NCBI GenBank assembly: GCA_029974015.1
Contig: JARKUF010000038.1
Location: forward strand, 99,672-163,671
Source of the DNA: Spirochaetota bacterium
GTDB taxonomy: Bacteria; Spirochaetota; UBA4802; JAGODF01
Length of the DNA stretch: 64,000 bases
Direction of reading: 5' to 3'
The first letter of the stretch is position 1. Every line of letters begins with the position of its first letter. The translations under genes and the position numbers were made by a program. The notes below the pieces were generated by a model that worked only from the letters and a program-made list of their open reading frames with translations, did not search any database and was not told the origin of the DNA. Below are positions 1-8,681 of the stretch, one piece after another.

Positions 1-346
1 TCATGGAGGGCGCCCATCGGGCGATTTTTGGTTCCTCGCAGATTACAACGGCATCAATATTTATAATGCGCACGCCCTCCCCGGCAAGGCGCCCGTATAC
101 CCACCCGAGGAGCTCAATGCTGCTGATATCTCGAAACTCCTCGTTGCTGTCCGGGAAGAGGACACCGATATCACCCAGGGAGGCCGCACCGAGAAGCGAA
201 TCTATCACAGCGTGGACAAGGACATCGGCATCGGAATGGCCCTTGAGCCCCAGGGGGTGCTTCAAGTCTACTCCTCCTATCACGCAGGGACGCCCTTCAC
301 AGAAAGGATGCGCGTCGAAGCCGATGCCGATACGCAGGTTGTCCAT
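1..346 (-). CDS. ispF: 2-C-methyl-D-erythritol 2,4-cyclodiphosphate synthase, 3' end cut by window
   Basis: N-terminal 115 residues of IspF, which cyclises CDP-ME 2-phosphate in the non-mevalonate isoprenoid pathway in the cytosol. The protein opens MDNLRIGIGFDAH, the canonical start with the Asp and His that bind the metal, followed by GVDLKHPLGLKGHSDADVL, the second conserved block (GHSDADV). The family is about 160 residues, so roughly 45 residues lie outside the window. ATG at 346 is chosen because it puts the GxGxDxH motif at the usual place; no strong ribosome site is visible. Confidence 0.93.
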   Translation of the reverse strand, partial: MDNLRIGIGFDAHPFCEGRPCVIGGVDLKHPLGLKGHSDADVLVHAVIDSLLGAASLGDIGVLFPDSNEEFRDISSIELLGWVYGRLAGEGVRIINIDAVVICEEPKIARWAPSM

Positions 347-466
347 TAAGAGTTCATCCACCGCATAGCGGGAAAAATGACGCACTCAGCGCTTCCAGGG
401 AGGGATTCGCCGCTTAGAGCGAGGCAAAAATGGAGCGGCGAACCTTCAGGGGTTTGCATAGAAGTT

Positions 467-766
467 TTAGAGATTGAACACGTCCGCCAGGGAGCTGAGC
501 TGGAGGACATTCATCACCTGGGAACTCACCTTGGCGATTGTAAAGCTCTTTCCCTTCTTTTTCTGCAGTTTCATAAGGCTGATGAGGACGCCCACGCCGG
601 AGGAATCGATATAATCGACGCTGGAGAGATCGAGCTCCACGTCCTTGTTTTGATTTTGGCCGATATCAAAGAGTTTCTCCTTGAAATCCTTGATGGTCAT
701 CATCTCAATGTCGCCGTTGACGATGATATGTACAGTTTTGTCGGTCTCTTTTATTTCAATTTTCAT
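467..766 (-). CDS. STAS-domain anti-anti-sigma factor
   Basis: A single 99-residue STAS domain of the SpoIIAA/RsbV type. The phospho-acceptor motif DSSG is present at residues 54-57, with Ser56 as the expected site. Such proteins bind an anti-sigma kinase when unphosphorylated and free a sigma factor, or act in similar partner switches. A fairly good ribosome site (AGGGCGGC) precedes ATG. No kinase or phosphatase partner is next to it, so the target is unknown. It lies downstream of a repeat-containing gap and upstream of ispF on the same strand. Confidence 0.88.
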   Translation of the reverse strand: MKIEIKETDKTVHIIVNGDIEMMTIKDFKEKLFDIGQNQNKDVELDLSSVDYIDSSGVGVLISLMKLQKKKGKSFTIAKVSSQVMNVLQLSSLADVFNL

Positions 767-971
767 GCCGCCCTAACACCGCCTTCCCTTGATGGACCGC
801 CCTTCCGGACGCCCCGCTCAATGCCTGTGGAACCATGCTTTTACGCATATGGAATACCGTACAGCCGTTCCGACATATTACAATGGCGATACAGTATTAA
901 GTCAAATATTTATTTGAACAACAAAAAAATTTTTTCCAATAAATATTGGTTGACGGGGACAAGGAACATCA

Positions 972-1050
972 GGCAACCTCATCATAATTAGGTTTCTCCG
1001 CCAACCTTCGGCGGGCGGAAAAACCTAAATGCTGGATTATTGAGGTTCCC
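972..1050. repeat. Dispersed modular repeat, copy 1
   Basis: Ends are inverted: GGCAACCTCA at 972-981 and TGAGGTTCCC at 1041-1050. In the middle sits the GC hairpin common to the family, arms CCGCC and GGCGG around AACCTTC, extended by AGGTTT/AAACCT. It fills most of the gap 767-1091; I see nothing else there. Confidence 0.8.
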
Positions 1051-1091
1051 ATTAACTTTTCCACACGTTCACACCGGTATTTGGAGCAATT

Positions 1092-1463
1092 ATGCGGCTG
1101 ACGGTATCGACGGCATTTTCGGGACCCGTGCTTTTCATGGTGCTGGCCCTGGGCGTTGCCATAAAGCCCCCTCTCTACGCCGACAGGCATTCCGAGGCGG
1201 AAGTAAAAAAATACCTCACCGATGTCGAATTGGAGCTCTCCGACATGATACAGGAAGGGGCCGAAAATCACGCCCCAAGGGAAATTGCGCGGGCCCGGGA
1301 TTATGTGGCCGCCGCGAAAAAGATGCTTGGCGATGAAGAGCGTGATCTCGCGTATTACGAGCTCAATAAGGCGGCGGCCCATTTCCGCCTTATTGAGGCG
1401 CTTCGCCGGATGGTCCACGCCGAACTCGACCTGGAACAGTCGCTAAAAAGCGCGGGAAAGTGA
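1092..1463 (+). CDS. Small exported helical protein, DUF4398-like
   Basis: A 123-residue protein with an N-terminal hydrophobic segment (about residues 8-26, ending near YADRHSEAEV) typical of a signal peptide or anchor. The rest is two long helices rich in Ala, Glu and Lys with the pattern of DUF4398 proteins (APREIARARDYVAAAKKML, then YELNKAAAHFRLIEALRRM). TTTGGAGC lies about 8 bases before ATG. It is followed 22 bases later by a second protein with a similar helical part plus an OmpA-like domain, so the two probably form an envelope operon. The DUF4398 link is by pattern only. Confidence 0.65.
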   Translation: MRLTVSTAFSGPVLFMVLALGVAIKPPLYADRHSEAEVKKYLTDVELELSDMIQEGAENHAPREIARARDYVAAAKKMLGDEERDLAYYELNKAAAHFRLIEALRRMVHAELDLEQSLKSAGK

Positions 1464-1485
1464 GCCCACGCCACGGAGACTTTCC

Positions 1486-2243
1486 ATGAGAATGCGCCAA
1501 TTCATCCTCGCCCTGACCTTCGTCTCCTTGATGCCATTCCCCCTTTTCGCGGCCAGCAGGTCCGAAGCGAAGTCCCACATCGAAGCCGCCCGGAAGGCCA
1601 TGGAACCCATCGAGGGCAATGAAGAGCTAAAACCCCATATTCCTTACAGAAATTACTACGACGCCAGGGTGTACCTCGATACCGCCCAGTACCAGTTCTC
1701 CGAAGAGAGGGACTATTCCAACGCCTCCTACTTCGCGGTAATGGCCCTCGTGGAAACGGAAACGACACTGGCCATTGCGAGAACAAGGCTAGCACAGCAC
1801 AGAAAGCTTCAAGTCGAACGAGACATCTTTAAGGAGATGTCCGACGCGTCGAACCTCCGCTCCCGCCTTCGCGGGGCCCTCGTTTCATCGGGACTGTATA
1901 AAGCCGGGGGCCCCTATCGGCGCGTCTTCCTCGATTCACAGCTCTTTACCAGAGGCTCATTCCAACTCTCGGAAGAAGGGACTGCGCTTCTTGGGAAAAT
2001 CGCGTCGGTCATGGCCCTGGCCCCCCGAAGCACCCTCACCGTTATCGGGCATACTCGGTACGCCGACATCGGCAACCAGATGTCCTCCATGAAGGCCGGG
2101 GCGGTGGCTGAACACATAAAATCCCTGAGAGGCATCGCCCCGCCAGGGTCACCTCCAAGGGGGCCGGCGATTCCGAGGAAGAGGCCATCGGCGGAGAAAT
2201 GCGGAAGTCCGACAGAATTGAGATCAGAGTCAACGGCCTGTAG
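1486..2243 (+). pseudogene. OmpA-like envelope protein with DUF4398-like N-terminus, apparent -1 frameshift near 2141
   Basis: Signal peptide (residues 1-22, ending LFAAS), an N-terminal helical part like the upstream protein, then an OmpA-type peptidoglycan-binding domain (STLTVIGHTRYADIGNQMSS). The frame opened at 1486 departs from the family near 2141 and runs on into nonsense to 2304. The +2 frame from 2145 restores the expected ending (RVTSKGAGD ... MRKSDRIEIRVNG, stop at 2241-2243), the classic OmpA NxRRVEI-like tail. Adding one C to the run at 2138-2141 would join the frames. Either a real disruption or an assembly error in a homopolymer. The restored gene would overlap the convergent recJ end by 14 bases instead of 75. 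Confidence 0.75.
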
Positions 2244-4323
2244 GGGAGCCGGGGGCAATGTCAAGTATTATCATCCGCGGCGAGGTCCTTCCGTTGTATG
2301 TTGAATTCTCGAGCCTGTACACGATGTGGGCCCTTCCGGAGGCGGCGATGGATTCCATCCTGTCCCCCATTCCCCACCCCAGCGCCTCCAGCTCGTGATT
2401 GTCCCGAAACAGATACTTTCCATGCCGCTTGTCCGCACCGATGCGCGTGAAGCTCCTGATTGCCGCGTCCCTTGTGAGAAACACCGGTTCCTCGTTCCCG
2501 CTCCCGCACGGCTCCACAACCTTTAGGTCCTCCACCAGAACCGGCGTGATCTCCACGACGTCGAGTACACCGTCAACTTCGATAGCGCGGGGTTCAAGTT
2601 CCCCTCCGGACACGGCATCAACGAGGGCGTCGCGGACGGCCTCGAGGCAGTCCTGCCGGACCGTGAACCCGAAGGCGTGGGCATGGCCTCCGATCTTTTC
2701 AAAGAGATGCGAAAGGGGCTCCACCCGGGAAAAAAAATCCATTGCCCCACGGACCCTGCCGCTTCCCTTAAGAAACATCTGCCCCTCCTGACGCGATACG
2801 ACCACGACGGGTTTGTTGACAGCGTCGGTAATCCTGTTGGCAATGAGGCCCGTCACCCCATCGGGGGCTTCGACGACCGCAAAGACCAGGGGGCCCGAAA
2901 CATCCATATCGCCGCACCCTATCCGCTCCATGATCCTTTCGCAGTGCTCCGCAACGATGCTTTTTCTCATGGCATTGAGGCGGTTGATCTCCTCCATGAG
3001 GCCCCGTATATCGTTCTCTAACCTGCCCTTCTCCTCCATGTCCTTTTCTTCTCCCTGGAGAAGAAACTCCGCGGTGTAATCGGTTTTCCCCATCCTACCC
3101 GGGGCGTTGAGCACCGGCGCCATGTGCCATCCGATCAATCTGCTGTTGACCGGCCTCCCATTGATGAGCATGGACAGCCCTGCATGCCCGGTGTTATCCA
3201 GGGACTCTATGCCATGGCGGACCAGGATCCGATTTTCCCCCGACAGGGGCACGATGTCAGCAATGGACCCCAGCGCGACGAGGCCCATGACCGAGCGGTT
3301 GAAGTCGATGATCTTCGGGGACTTGCGGCGCTGGATTTCATTGAACACGGCCAGTGTGAACTCAATCCCGTCCCGGGCAACTTCAGGGCAGATGGAAAAT
3401 TCCTCCATGACCTTTACGTCGCTTAAGTCGACGCCCTTCCCCTTCAAGATGGCGCGGACCTCCCCGGCAAGATCGTATACTCTGGGACCGGGGCAGAGTG
3501 CGGCGAGCCTCTCCTGAGCGACGGGGCAACGGTACACCGCGATGAAATCCGCCCCCTGTGACGCCTCCGTTAGGGCCGCCCCGTCGAGGCCGTTCCATCG
3601 CCGTGTCACCATGCCGTTCACGACCGATGCGGCGCTAAAGCTCCCCTCCTCTCCGGACACCAGGAGAAAAGTCCTGCCGTAACTGGGCAGATAACTCAGG
3701 AGCACGGCATGGCAAAGTTTAAAAGCGACGCCCACGCCGGCAAGGTCTTTGAAAGGATATGGGCAGTCCGCACGCATGGGATTTATAATGAGGGCCTCCG
3801 GAAGCCCCTCTCCGGGCTCGTGGTGGTCGCAGACAATCACGTCCAGGCCCTTCCCCTTCGCCAGGGAGATTTCGTCGATGTCCCGGACCCCGCAGTCGAG
3901 AGTGATGAGGAGTGAGGCCCCGGCGGCGGCGAACTCGCCTATCACCTGCGCGGTGAGCCCATAGTTTTCCCCGTTTCTGGGATACCGGACGCGAATACGC
4001 AATTCCGGGGCCAATTTCTTCAACAGGGTCACCACGGTGGTGAGGGACGTAAGGCCGTCAAGATCGGAATCGGAGAAGATGGCGACGGTTTCCCGGCGCT
4101 CCACGGCGAGGCGGATGCGCCGTACCGCCCGGTCCATGTCCCGCATAAGAAAAGGGCTGTGAAGGCGGGAAAGGGCGGGATGAAGGAAGTGGAAAGCTTC
4201 GACGGGTTCGGACAGGCCGCGGCCCGCCAGGACCGATGACAGGACCCCTCCTATGGAAAGAGAGCGGGATATCCTTTCCACCGCATCAGAGTCCACGGGA
4301 CTTACGGACCACTCACGGGTCAT
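2230..4323 (-). CDS. recJ: Single-stranded-DNA-specific exonuclease RecJ, with large internal insertion
   Basis: DHH-family phosphoesterase of 697 residues. Metal-binding motifs are visible: DSDLDG (Asp85, 87, 89), TLDCG (Asp143), CDHHEP (Asp166-His167-His168), then the DCPYPFKDLAGVGVAFKL block and GSIADIVPLSGENRI. Near the C-terminus, EPCGSGNEEPVF matches the OB-fold region motif (PfGxGNxeP). RecJ degrades single-stranded DNA 5' to 3' in repair and recombination. It is about 120 residues longer than usual because of an insertion at roughly 211-345 between the fourth DHH block and the ADIVPL motif. Its ATG overlaps the stop of the upstream RNase H gene (ATGA), which suggests translational coupling. 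Confidence 0.92.
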   Translation of the reverse strand: MTREWSVSPVDSDAVERISRSLSIGGVLSSVLAGRGLSEPVEAFHFLHPALSRLHSPFLMRDMDRAVRRIRLAVERRETVAIFSDSDLDGLTSLTTVVTLLKKLAPELRIRVRYPRNGENYGLTAQVIGEFAAAGASLLITLDCGVRDIDEISLAKGKGLDVIVCDHHEPGEGLPEALIINPMRADCPYPFKDLAGVGVAFKLCHAVLLSYLPSYGRTFLLVSGEEGSFSAASVVNGMVTRRWNGLDGAALTEASQGADFIAVYRCPVAQERLAALCPGPRVYDLAGEVRAILKGKGVDLSDVKVMEEFSICPEVARDGIEFTLAVFNEIQRRKSPKIIDFNRSVMGLVALGSIADIVPLSGENRILVRHGIESLDNTGHAGLSMLINGRPVNSRLIGWHMAPVLNAPGRMGKTDYTAEFLLQGEEKDMEEKGRLENDIRGLMEEINRLNAMRKSIVAEHCERIMERIGCGDMDVSGPLVFAVVEAPDGVTGLIANRITDAVNKPVVVVSRQEGQMFLKGSGRVRGAMDFFSRVEPLSHLFEKIGGHAHAFGFTVRQDCLEAVRDALVDAVSGGELEPRAIEVDGVLDVVEITPVLVEDLKVVEPCGSGNEEPVFLTRDAAIRSFTRIGADKRHGKYLFRDNHELEALGWGMGDRMESIAASGRAHIVYRLENSTYNGRTSPRMIILDIAPGSPTGR

Positions 4324-4994
4324 TCCAAACCCCGTCTTTCGGCGGCCTTCTTGGCGAGATAATCGGCCTTGTCGTTGAGGTTCCTCGTCACATGCTCCAA
4401 TTTCACCGATGGAAGGCCCCGGAGAATGTCCATTACGCTCTCATAGAGGGGCCTGATGTTCTCATTTTTCACCCTGTACTGTCCGTTGATCTGCTTTACC
4501 ACGAGCTCGGAGTCGGTGCGGATCCGCACGTTTTTCGCTTTGAAATAAGCCGCAATGCGCAGGGCCCGGATTACAGCGGTGTATTCGGCATAATTATTGG
4601 TCTGCACTCCAAGATATTGCGACACCTTGCCCACCTGACGGTTCTGGGCGTCATATATGACGATCCCAATACCGGCGTGGCCCGGGTTCCCGCTGGAAGC
4701 GCCGTCGGTATAGATGGTAAGGACGGCCCCAAGGGGAATTGCGGTAAACTCGGCACCGTTGAAAATTTCATCATCAACGGCATCGCGGGCACCCTCGGAG
4801 CTTTCGCGGGAGCGGCTTTTTTTGATGATGATTTTTTTTTTCGCCCTGGGCTTTTCATACTTCATGACGATATCCAGGGCCTCCTCGATGATGGCCCTCA
4901 CGTCACCGGCCTCCACTTCGGCGGATTCCGCGATTTTTTCGACCGATTTGCCCTCGGCCAGCATTTTCAGCACTCTTTCGATGTTCAACAGCAT
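4320..4994 (-). CDS. Ribonuclease HI family protein with N-terminal helical extension
   Basis: Residues 90-224 form an RNase H fold with the catalytic acids in place: YTDGASSGNPG (Asp97), NNYAEYTA (Glu137), RTDSELV (Asp161), NDKADYLA (Asp211). This would cleave RNA in RNA-DNA hybrids in the cytosol. Residues 1-45 look like a small helix-turn-helix-like bundle (VLKMLAEGKSVEKIAESAEV) followed by a lysine-rich linker (KKKIIIKKSRSR). The pairing with recJ by a 4-base overlap places it in DNA maintenance. The N-terminal part is not the usual hybrid-binding domain, so its role is open. Confidence 0.87.
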   Translation of the reverse strand: MLLNIERVLKMLAEGKSVEKIAESAEVEAGDVRAIIEEALDIVMKYEKPRAKKKIIIKKSRSRESSEGARDAVDDEIFNGAEFTAIPLGAVLTIYTDGASSGNPGHAGIGIVIYDAQNRQVGKVSQYLGVQTNNYAEYTAVIRALRIAAYFKAKNVRIRTDSELVVKQINGQYRVKNENIRPLYESVMDILRGLPSVKLEHVTRNLNDKADYLAKKAAERRGLE

Positions 4995-5017
4995 TTTATC
5001 GTCCCTGGTTTAATATA

Positions 5018-5138
5018 GGGAACCTTAAAAAAATTAAATTTTTTAAAATTCCCATTATTCGTAACTACCGGCATACTCAGGGCTCAGGTTTTCCGCCAGC
5101 CGAAGGCGGGCGGAAAACCTGATTATTTGAGGTTGCCC
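5018..5138 (+). repeat. Dispersed modular repeat, copy 2 (full form)
   Basis: One of the fullest copies. It starts GGGAACCTT with an AT palindrome (AAATTAAATTT core), continues with the linker GTAACTACCGGCATACTCAG, then the GC hairpin TTTTCCGCC-AGCCGAA-GGCGGGCGGAAAA, and ends TTTGAGGTTGCCC. It fills the space between the zinc-ribbon gene and the RNase H gene. Confidence 0.85.
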
Positions 5139-5184
5139 ATAGTCACCGGGGCCGCCCCGCGAGGGCGCCCCGGGAAGGCCTGCG

Positions 5185-5889
5185 TCAACCCTCCACGCAG
5201 ATGAACCTTCCGCAGTTGGTGCAGTTCATTATTTTTTCACCACGCCCCGCCTCCATGACGATGTGGACCGGGATGGCGGTATGGCATACGCTGCAGGTGT
5301 TTTCCTCAAGCCTGGTGATGGCCTTTCCCTCCTTTGAGGAAATGATCTTCCGGAATTTGGACCGAAGGTCCGCCGAAAGGTCGTTAATCCGTACATCGAA
5401 GCGCTGCAGTTGCTTTTCGGCGCCGGACTCCATCTCCTTTTGTTTCGCCGTGAGGGTCTCAATATCGGCGGCCTCCTGGGCCTTTATGGCAGCGAGGTCC
5501 CTTTCCTTCCCGGCGAGCTCGTTTTCCATGGCCGATGCTGCGTCCATATCGTTGAGGGTGGCCTCCTCCAGAGCGTCCCGGGCTTCAGCGGCAAGCGCGT
5601 ACTCATGCTCCAGGGCGGCCATTTCTTTTTCCGTTTTGATGAGCCCCCGGCGTTCGTCCAGCCTTTTCATCAGACCTTCCTTTTCAGAAAGGTCCAGCTC
5701 CTTCTCTTTAATTGAAGCCTGTAGGCGCAAAAGGCCCTCCTTCGCGGCGGCGGCCTCCTTCTCGGCCTTCGCGGCCTTTTCCCGCCAGTAGGCGATTGAC
5801 TTCACGCACCTTTCCCCTTCATCCCGGAACTCGATCATCCTGTCCCAAATCGACTGAAGGTCAATCATTATGCTGATATTGCCGTTCAT
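5185..5889 (-). CDS. Coiled-coil protein with C-terminal C4 zinc ribbon (COG1579)
   Basis: 234 residues. Residues 20-180 are a long charged coiled coil (repeated EKEAAAAKE, MAALEHEYALAAEARDALEE). The end carries CSVC (Cys199, Cys202) and CTNC (Cys223, Cys226), a C4 zinc ribbon. This layout is that of the COG1579/DUF164 family, often near RNase H and RNA-processing genes, possibly binding nucleic acid. AAGGTG stands 10 bases before the chosen ATG; an internal ATG seven codons later is possible. Function is not established. Confidence 0.82.
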   Translation of the reverse strand: MNGNISIMIDLQSIWDRMIEFRDEGERCVKSIAYWREKAAKAEKEAAAAKEGLLRLQASIKEKELDLSEKEGLMKRLDERRGLIKTEKEMAALEHEYALAAEARDALEEATLNDMDAASAMENELAGKERDLAAIKAQEAADIETLTAKQKEMESGAEKQLQRFDVRINDLSADLRSKFRKIISSKEGKAITRLEENTCSVCHTAIPVHIVMEAGRGEKIMNCTNCGRFICVEG

Positions 5890-5939
5890 AGAACCTGCAC
5901 CTTATTTGCAATCTGACAAATTTTCTTCCCGTTCCATGT

Positions 5940-8654
5940 CTACATGTCCTTCATTATTGAAAGGACGTTTTTAAGGTTCTGAAGCTCATCTCCATACTTT
6001 GCCCAGTTCCCCTCACGCTGGTATTTTTCCGCCTGCATGACATGATAATACGCTTTTTTCGCATAAGCCTCCAGGGTCTGTTTTTCCCCGTCCCCACGGT
6101 ACATGGAATCGCGGAAATAGCGGCGTTCGTAAAAAAGGCTCGAAAGCGCGGATTCGAGGTCAGGCTCCATGGCCAGGCGGTCCGCAAATGAGACAAATAC
6201 CCGGCGGAGTTCCGGCATCTCGCCGGTTTCCGCTTTCTGGTACAGGGGTTCAATCATGAGGAGGGATTCCTCGATGGGAATGGCGAGCATATTGCCCCGA
6301 ATGACGTCCGATCCCTTCCGGCTCCAGAGGGCAAGCTGTTTCGATATTTCCGGGTCCTGATTGATCCTGGCCTCCACCTGCATGGGCCCATAGCTCAGCC
6401 TGTCCTTAGGAAGGGTGTGGAGAGTGAGCTTTCCATAATGGGGGAAATCGCATTTCGCCGTTAGAAATGCCACCATATTATCTCTCCGAATTGGCGTAAA
6501 GGGGATGATGAGGATGAACTCGCTACGCTCTTCCTTTGGAAGCTTCGTCACCAGATAATAGCTGTGTACTACATCTTCCCGCCCTTCGAAGATCTGGCGG
6601 GCGAACGCCCAGGCGTCCTCATTGTTGTAAAAAACGTTGACGCTTTTCATGTGATACCGCAGGAGGACATGGCTCTGGATGTTGAAAAGGTCCTCTGGGT
6701 AGCGCACGTGGGCCCTCAGCTCTTCGGGCATGTCGGAGAGGGGACGGAAGAGCCCCGGAAACATGCGGGAGTACGTGGCGGCCATGGGGTCCCCGGGGTC
6801 GCTGATGTAGAAACTCATAGTGCCTTCGTAGGCATCAATGAGGACCTTCACGGAATTCCGGATATAGTTGATGCGCTTGCCTCCCTCCAGGGTAACGGGG
6901 GTGGAATATGGGAAGTGGTCGGTAACGGCGTATGCGTCCATCATCCAATATAATTTTCCACCGCAAACGACAAGGTACGGGTCGTTGTCGAAATCAAGGA
7001 AGGGGGCCATGGTCCTGGCCATCTGGACGATATTGCGCCGAAAGAGAACCCTGCTTTCGGAGGTAATACTCCCGGAAATCAGGATGTTGATATTGCGAAA
7101 AGCCACGCTGAACATTGCCCTTTTGATGAATGAAGAAAGCGCCACCCCTCCCTTTCCGTCGTAGCGGGTGAATTTATTGTCGGAACCGGATGGATAATCG
7201 AATTCGCCGGGCTGGATGGCGGTATTCACGATAACATAAGGGTTGTTATGCTCGCCGTAATAGACCGCGGGCCTCTCGACGGGGATGGAGACTGCGCTTC
7301 TGGGAGGTATGTCCTTGATGATAAACTCGGGCATTCCTTCGGGAGTCGCCCTGTCCACGCGGCTCATGACCATGCCGTAGCCGTGGGTGTAGATGAGATG
7401 CTGATTGATCCATGACCGGCCCAGGGCCCCCAGGTTTTGGCTCGAAAGCTCGCGGGCCGAGAGGTTCACGGCGACCTTCCTGCCGTCGATCATATAGCGG
7501 TCCACATCCACATCGTTAAAGTAGTAGTAGGGTTTCAGTTCCTGAAGCTGCCGGTAGGAGCTTTTCAGGGGCCGCCAATCCCAGAGTCGGATGTTCTCCA
7601 GGGTGTTCCGGTTTTTCACAATGTCCCGGTACGTGAGGTTGGGACTGTTGGGAAAGTCTTTTTCCTCCACATTGTCCAGGCCATAAGCGATGCGGGTAAA
7701 ACGGATGTTGTGGCCGATATAGGGGCCCTCCCGGTCGAGCTCGTTGGGCTCCACGGCGAAGCGCTGCTGCAGGGAAGGATACACGGTCCCGAGGAGGAAA
7801 TACGCCGGCACCAGAGTGAGGAGCACCACGAGGAGGAGCTTAAAGCTCCGTTTCACGATATTGGACAAGAGCAGCGCCGCGGCGATGAAGGAGATGACCA
7901 TGCAGACATTGTAGGCCAAAAGCCGCGCGTGAAGGTCGGTATATCCTGCGCCGAAAAATTTCGCACGCTCGTTGAACAGAAGCGTGTAGGCCGAAAGCCG
8001 GTATCCGATGCCGTGTAGCAGGACGATGAAGGCCGCCAGGGAGGAGAGATGGGCCCGGGCAAAAAGCGAAAGCTTAACCCCCCCTTCTCCCACGGCAATC
8101 CCGCCGTTTACCAGGTGGAAAAGGGCCGAGAAAACGAGTATCATCGCCAGGGAGATAAAGAGCCAGTGGTAGAGAAAGCTATAAAAGGGGAGCGAAAAGA
8201 CGTAGAAACCCATATCATTGCCGAACACGGGGTCTGCAGGGAAACCCGTGAAAGGCGAAGCGTGTACGAACATTAATAGTTCTTTCCAGTAGGCCGAGGC
8301 CCCCATGGCCATAAAAGCCCCGAAGACCGTCACTCCCAGGGCAATCATGATAAAAAGGGCGCGCCGTGGCGTTCCGAAAAGCGGCACTTTAATCCTATCG
8401 AGAATGTTGCGCGAGAAAATCCTGCCGGAACCTCCTATCAACCTGATGAGGAGAAAATTGAGGGAAAACAGGGCCACAAAAAGAAGAAAAAAAACCGCAG
8501 CGGCGTAGAACTTTCCGTAAAACAGCGTCCAAAAAACGTTCAATCGATTATAACTTGAAAACCATTGAACGTCCACGTAAAAACCTGCCATGGATTGGAC
8601 AAGGAAATAGGCAAGGATGAAGATTACAATACCAGTTATCGCTTTTCTTCCCAT
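5940..8654 (-). CDS. UPF0182 family (COG1615) integral membrane protein
   Basis: 904 residues, the normal length of this family. The N-terminal third holds about seven membrane segments (for example ITGIVIFILAYFLVQSM, FYAAAVFFLLFVALFSL, LFIMIALGVTVFGAFM). The large soluble part carries the family hallmarks: YPSLQQRFAVEPNELDREGPYIGHNIRFTR, broken here as YPSLQQ..VEPNEL..E.PYI, and QINQDPEIS-like RINQDPEISKQLALW. A GGGGGG-rich ribosome site precedes ATG. The function of the family is not known. It follows mlaD by only 27 bases on the same strand, so it is likely co-transcribed with the Mla genes. Confidence 0.9.
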   Translation of the reverse strand: MGRKAITGIVIFILAYFLVQSMAGFYVDVQWFSSYNRLNVFWTLFYGKFYAAAVFFLLFVALFSLNFLLIRLIGGSGRIFSRNILDRIKVPLFGTPRRALFIMIALGVTVFGAFMAMGASAYWKELLMFVHASPFTGFPADPVFGNDMGFYVFSLPFYSFLYHWLFISLAMILVFSALFHLVNGGIAVGEGGVKLSLFARAHLSSLAAFIVLLHGIGYRLSAYTLLFNERAKFFGAGYTDLHARLLAYNVCMVISFIAAALLLSNIVKRSFKLLLVVLLTLVPAYFLLGTVYPSLQQRFAVEPNELDREGPYIGHNIRFTRIAYGLDNVEEKDFPNSPNLTYRDIVKNRNTLENIRLWDWRPLKSSYRQLQELKPYYYFNDVDVDRYMIDGRKVAVNLSARELSSQNLGALGRSWINQHLIYTHGYGMVMSRVDRATPEGMPEFIIKDIPPRSAVSIPVERPAVYYGEHNNPYVIVNTAIQPGEFDYPSGSDNKFTRYDGKGGVALSSFIKRAMFSVAFRNINILISGSITSESRVLFRRNIVQMARTMAPFLDFDNDPYLVVCGGKLYWMMDAYAVTDHFPYSTPVTLEGGKRINYIRNSVKVLIDAYEGTMSFYISDPGDPMAATYSRMFPGLFRPLSDMPEELRAHVRYPEDLFNIQSHVLLRYHMKSVNVFYNNEDAWAFARQIFEGREDVVHSYYLVTKLPKEERSEFILIIPFTPIRRDNMVAFLTAKCDFPHYGKLTLHTLPKDRLSYGPMQVEARINQDPEISKQLALWSRKGSDVIRGNMLAIPIEESLLMIEPLYQKAETGEMPELRRVFVSFADRLAMEPDLESALSSLFYERRYFRDSMYRGDGEKQTLEAYAKKAYYHVMQAEKYQREGNWAKYGDELQNLKNVLSIMKDM

Positions 8655-8681
8655 TGTTCCCCCCGAAGGGCCTTCATTCCG

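Noticed and set aside
969-1418. 149-codon open frame on the minus strand
   Set aside because: It lies opposite the 1092-1463 gene, has no ribosome site and reads through repeat copy 1; the plus-strand gene has a signal peptide and operon context.
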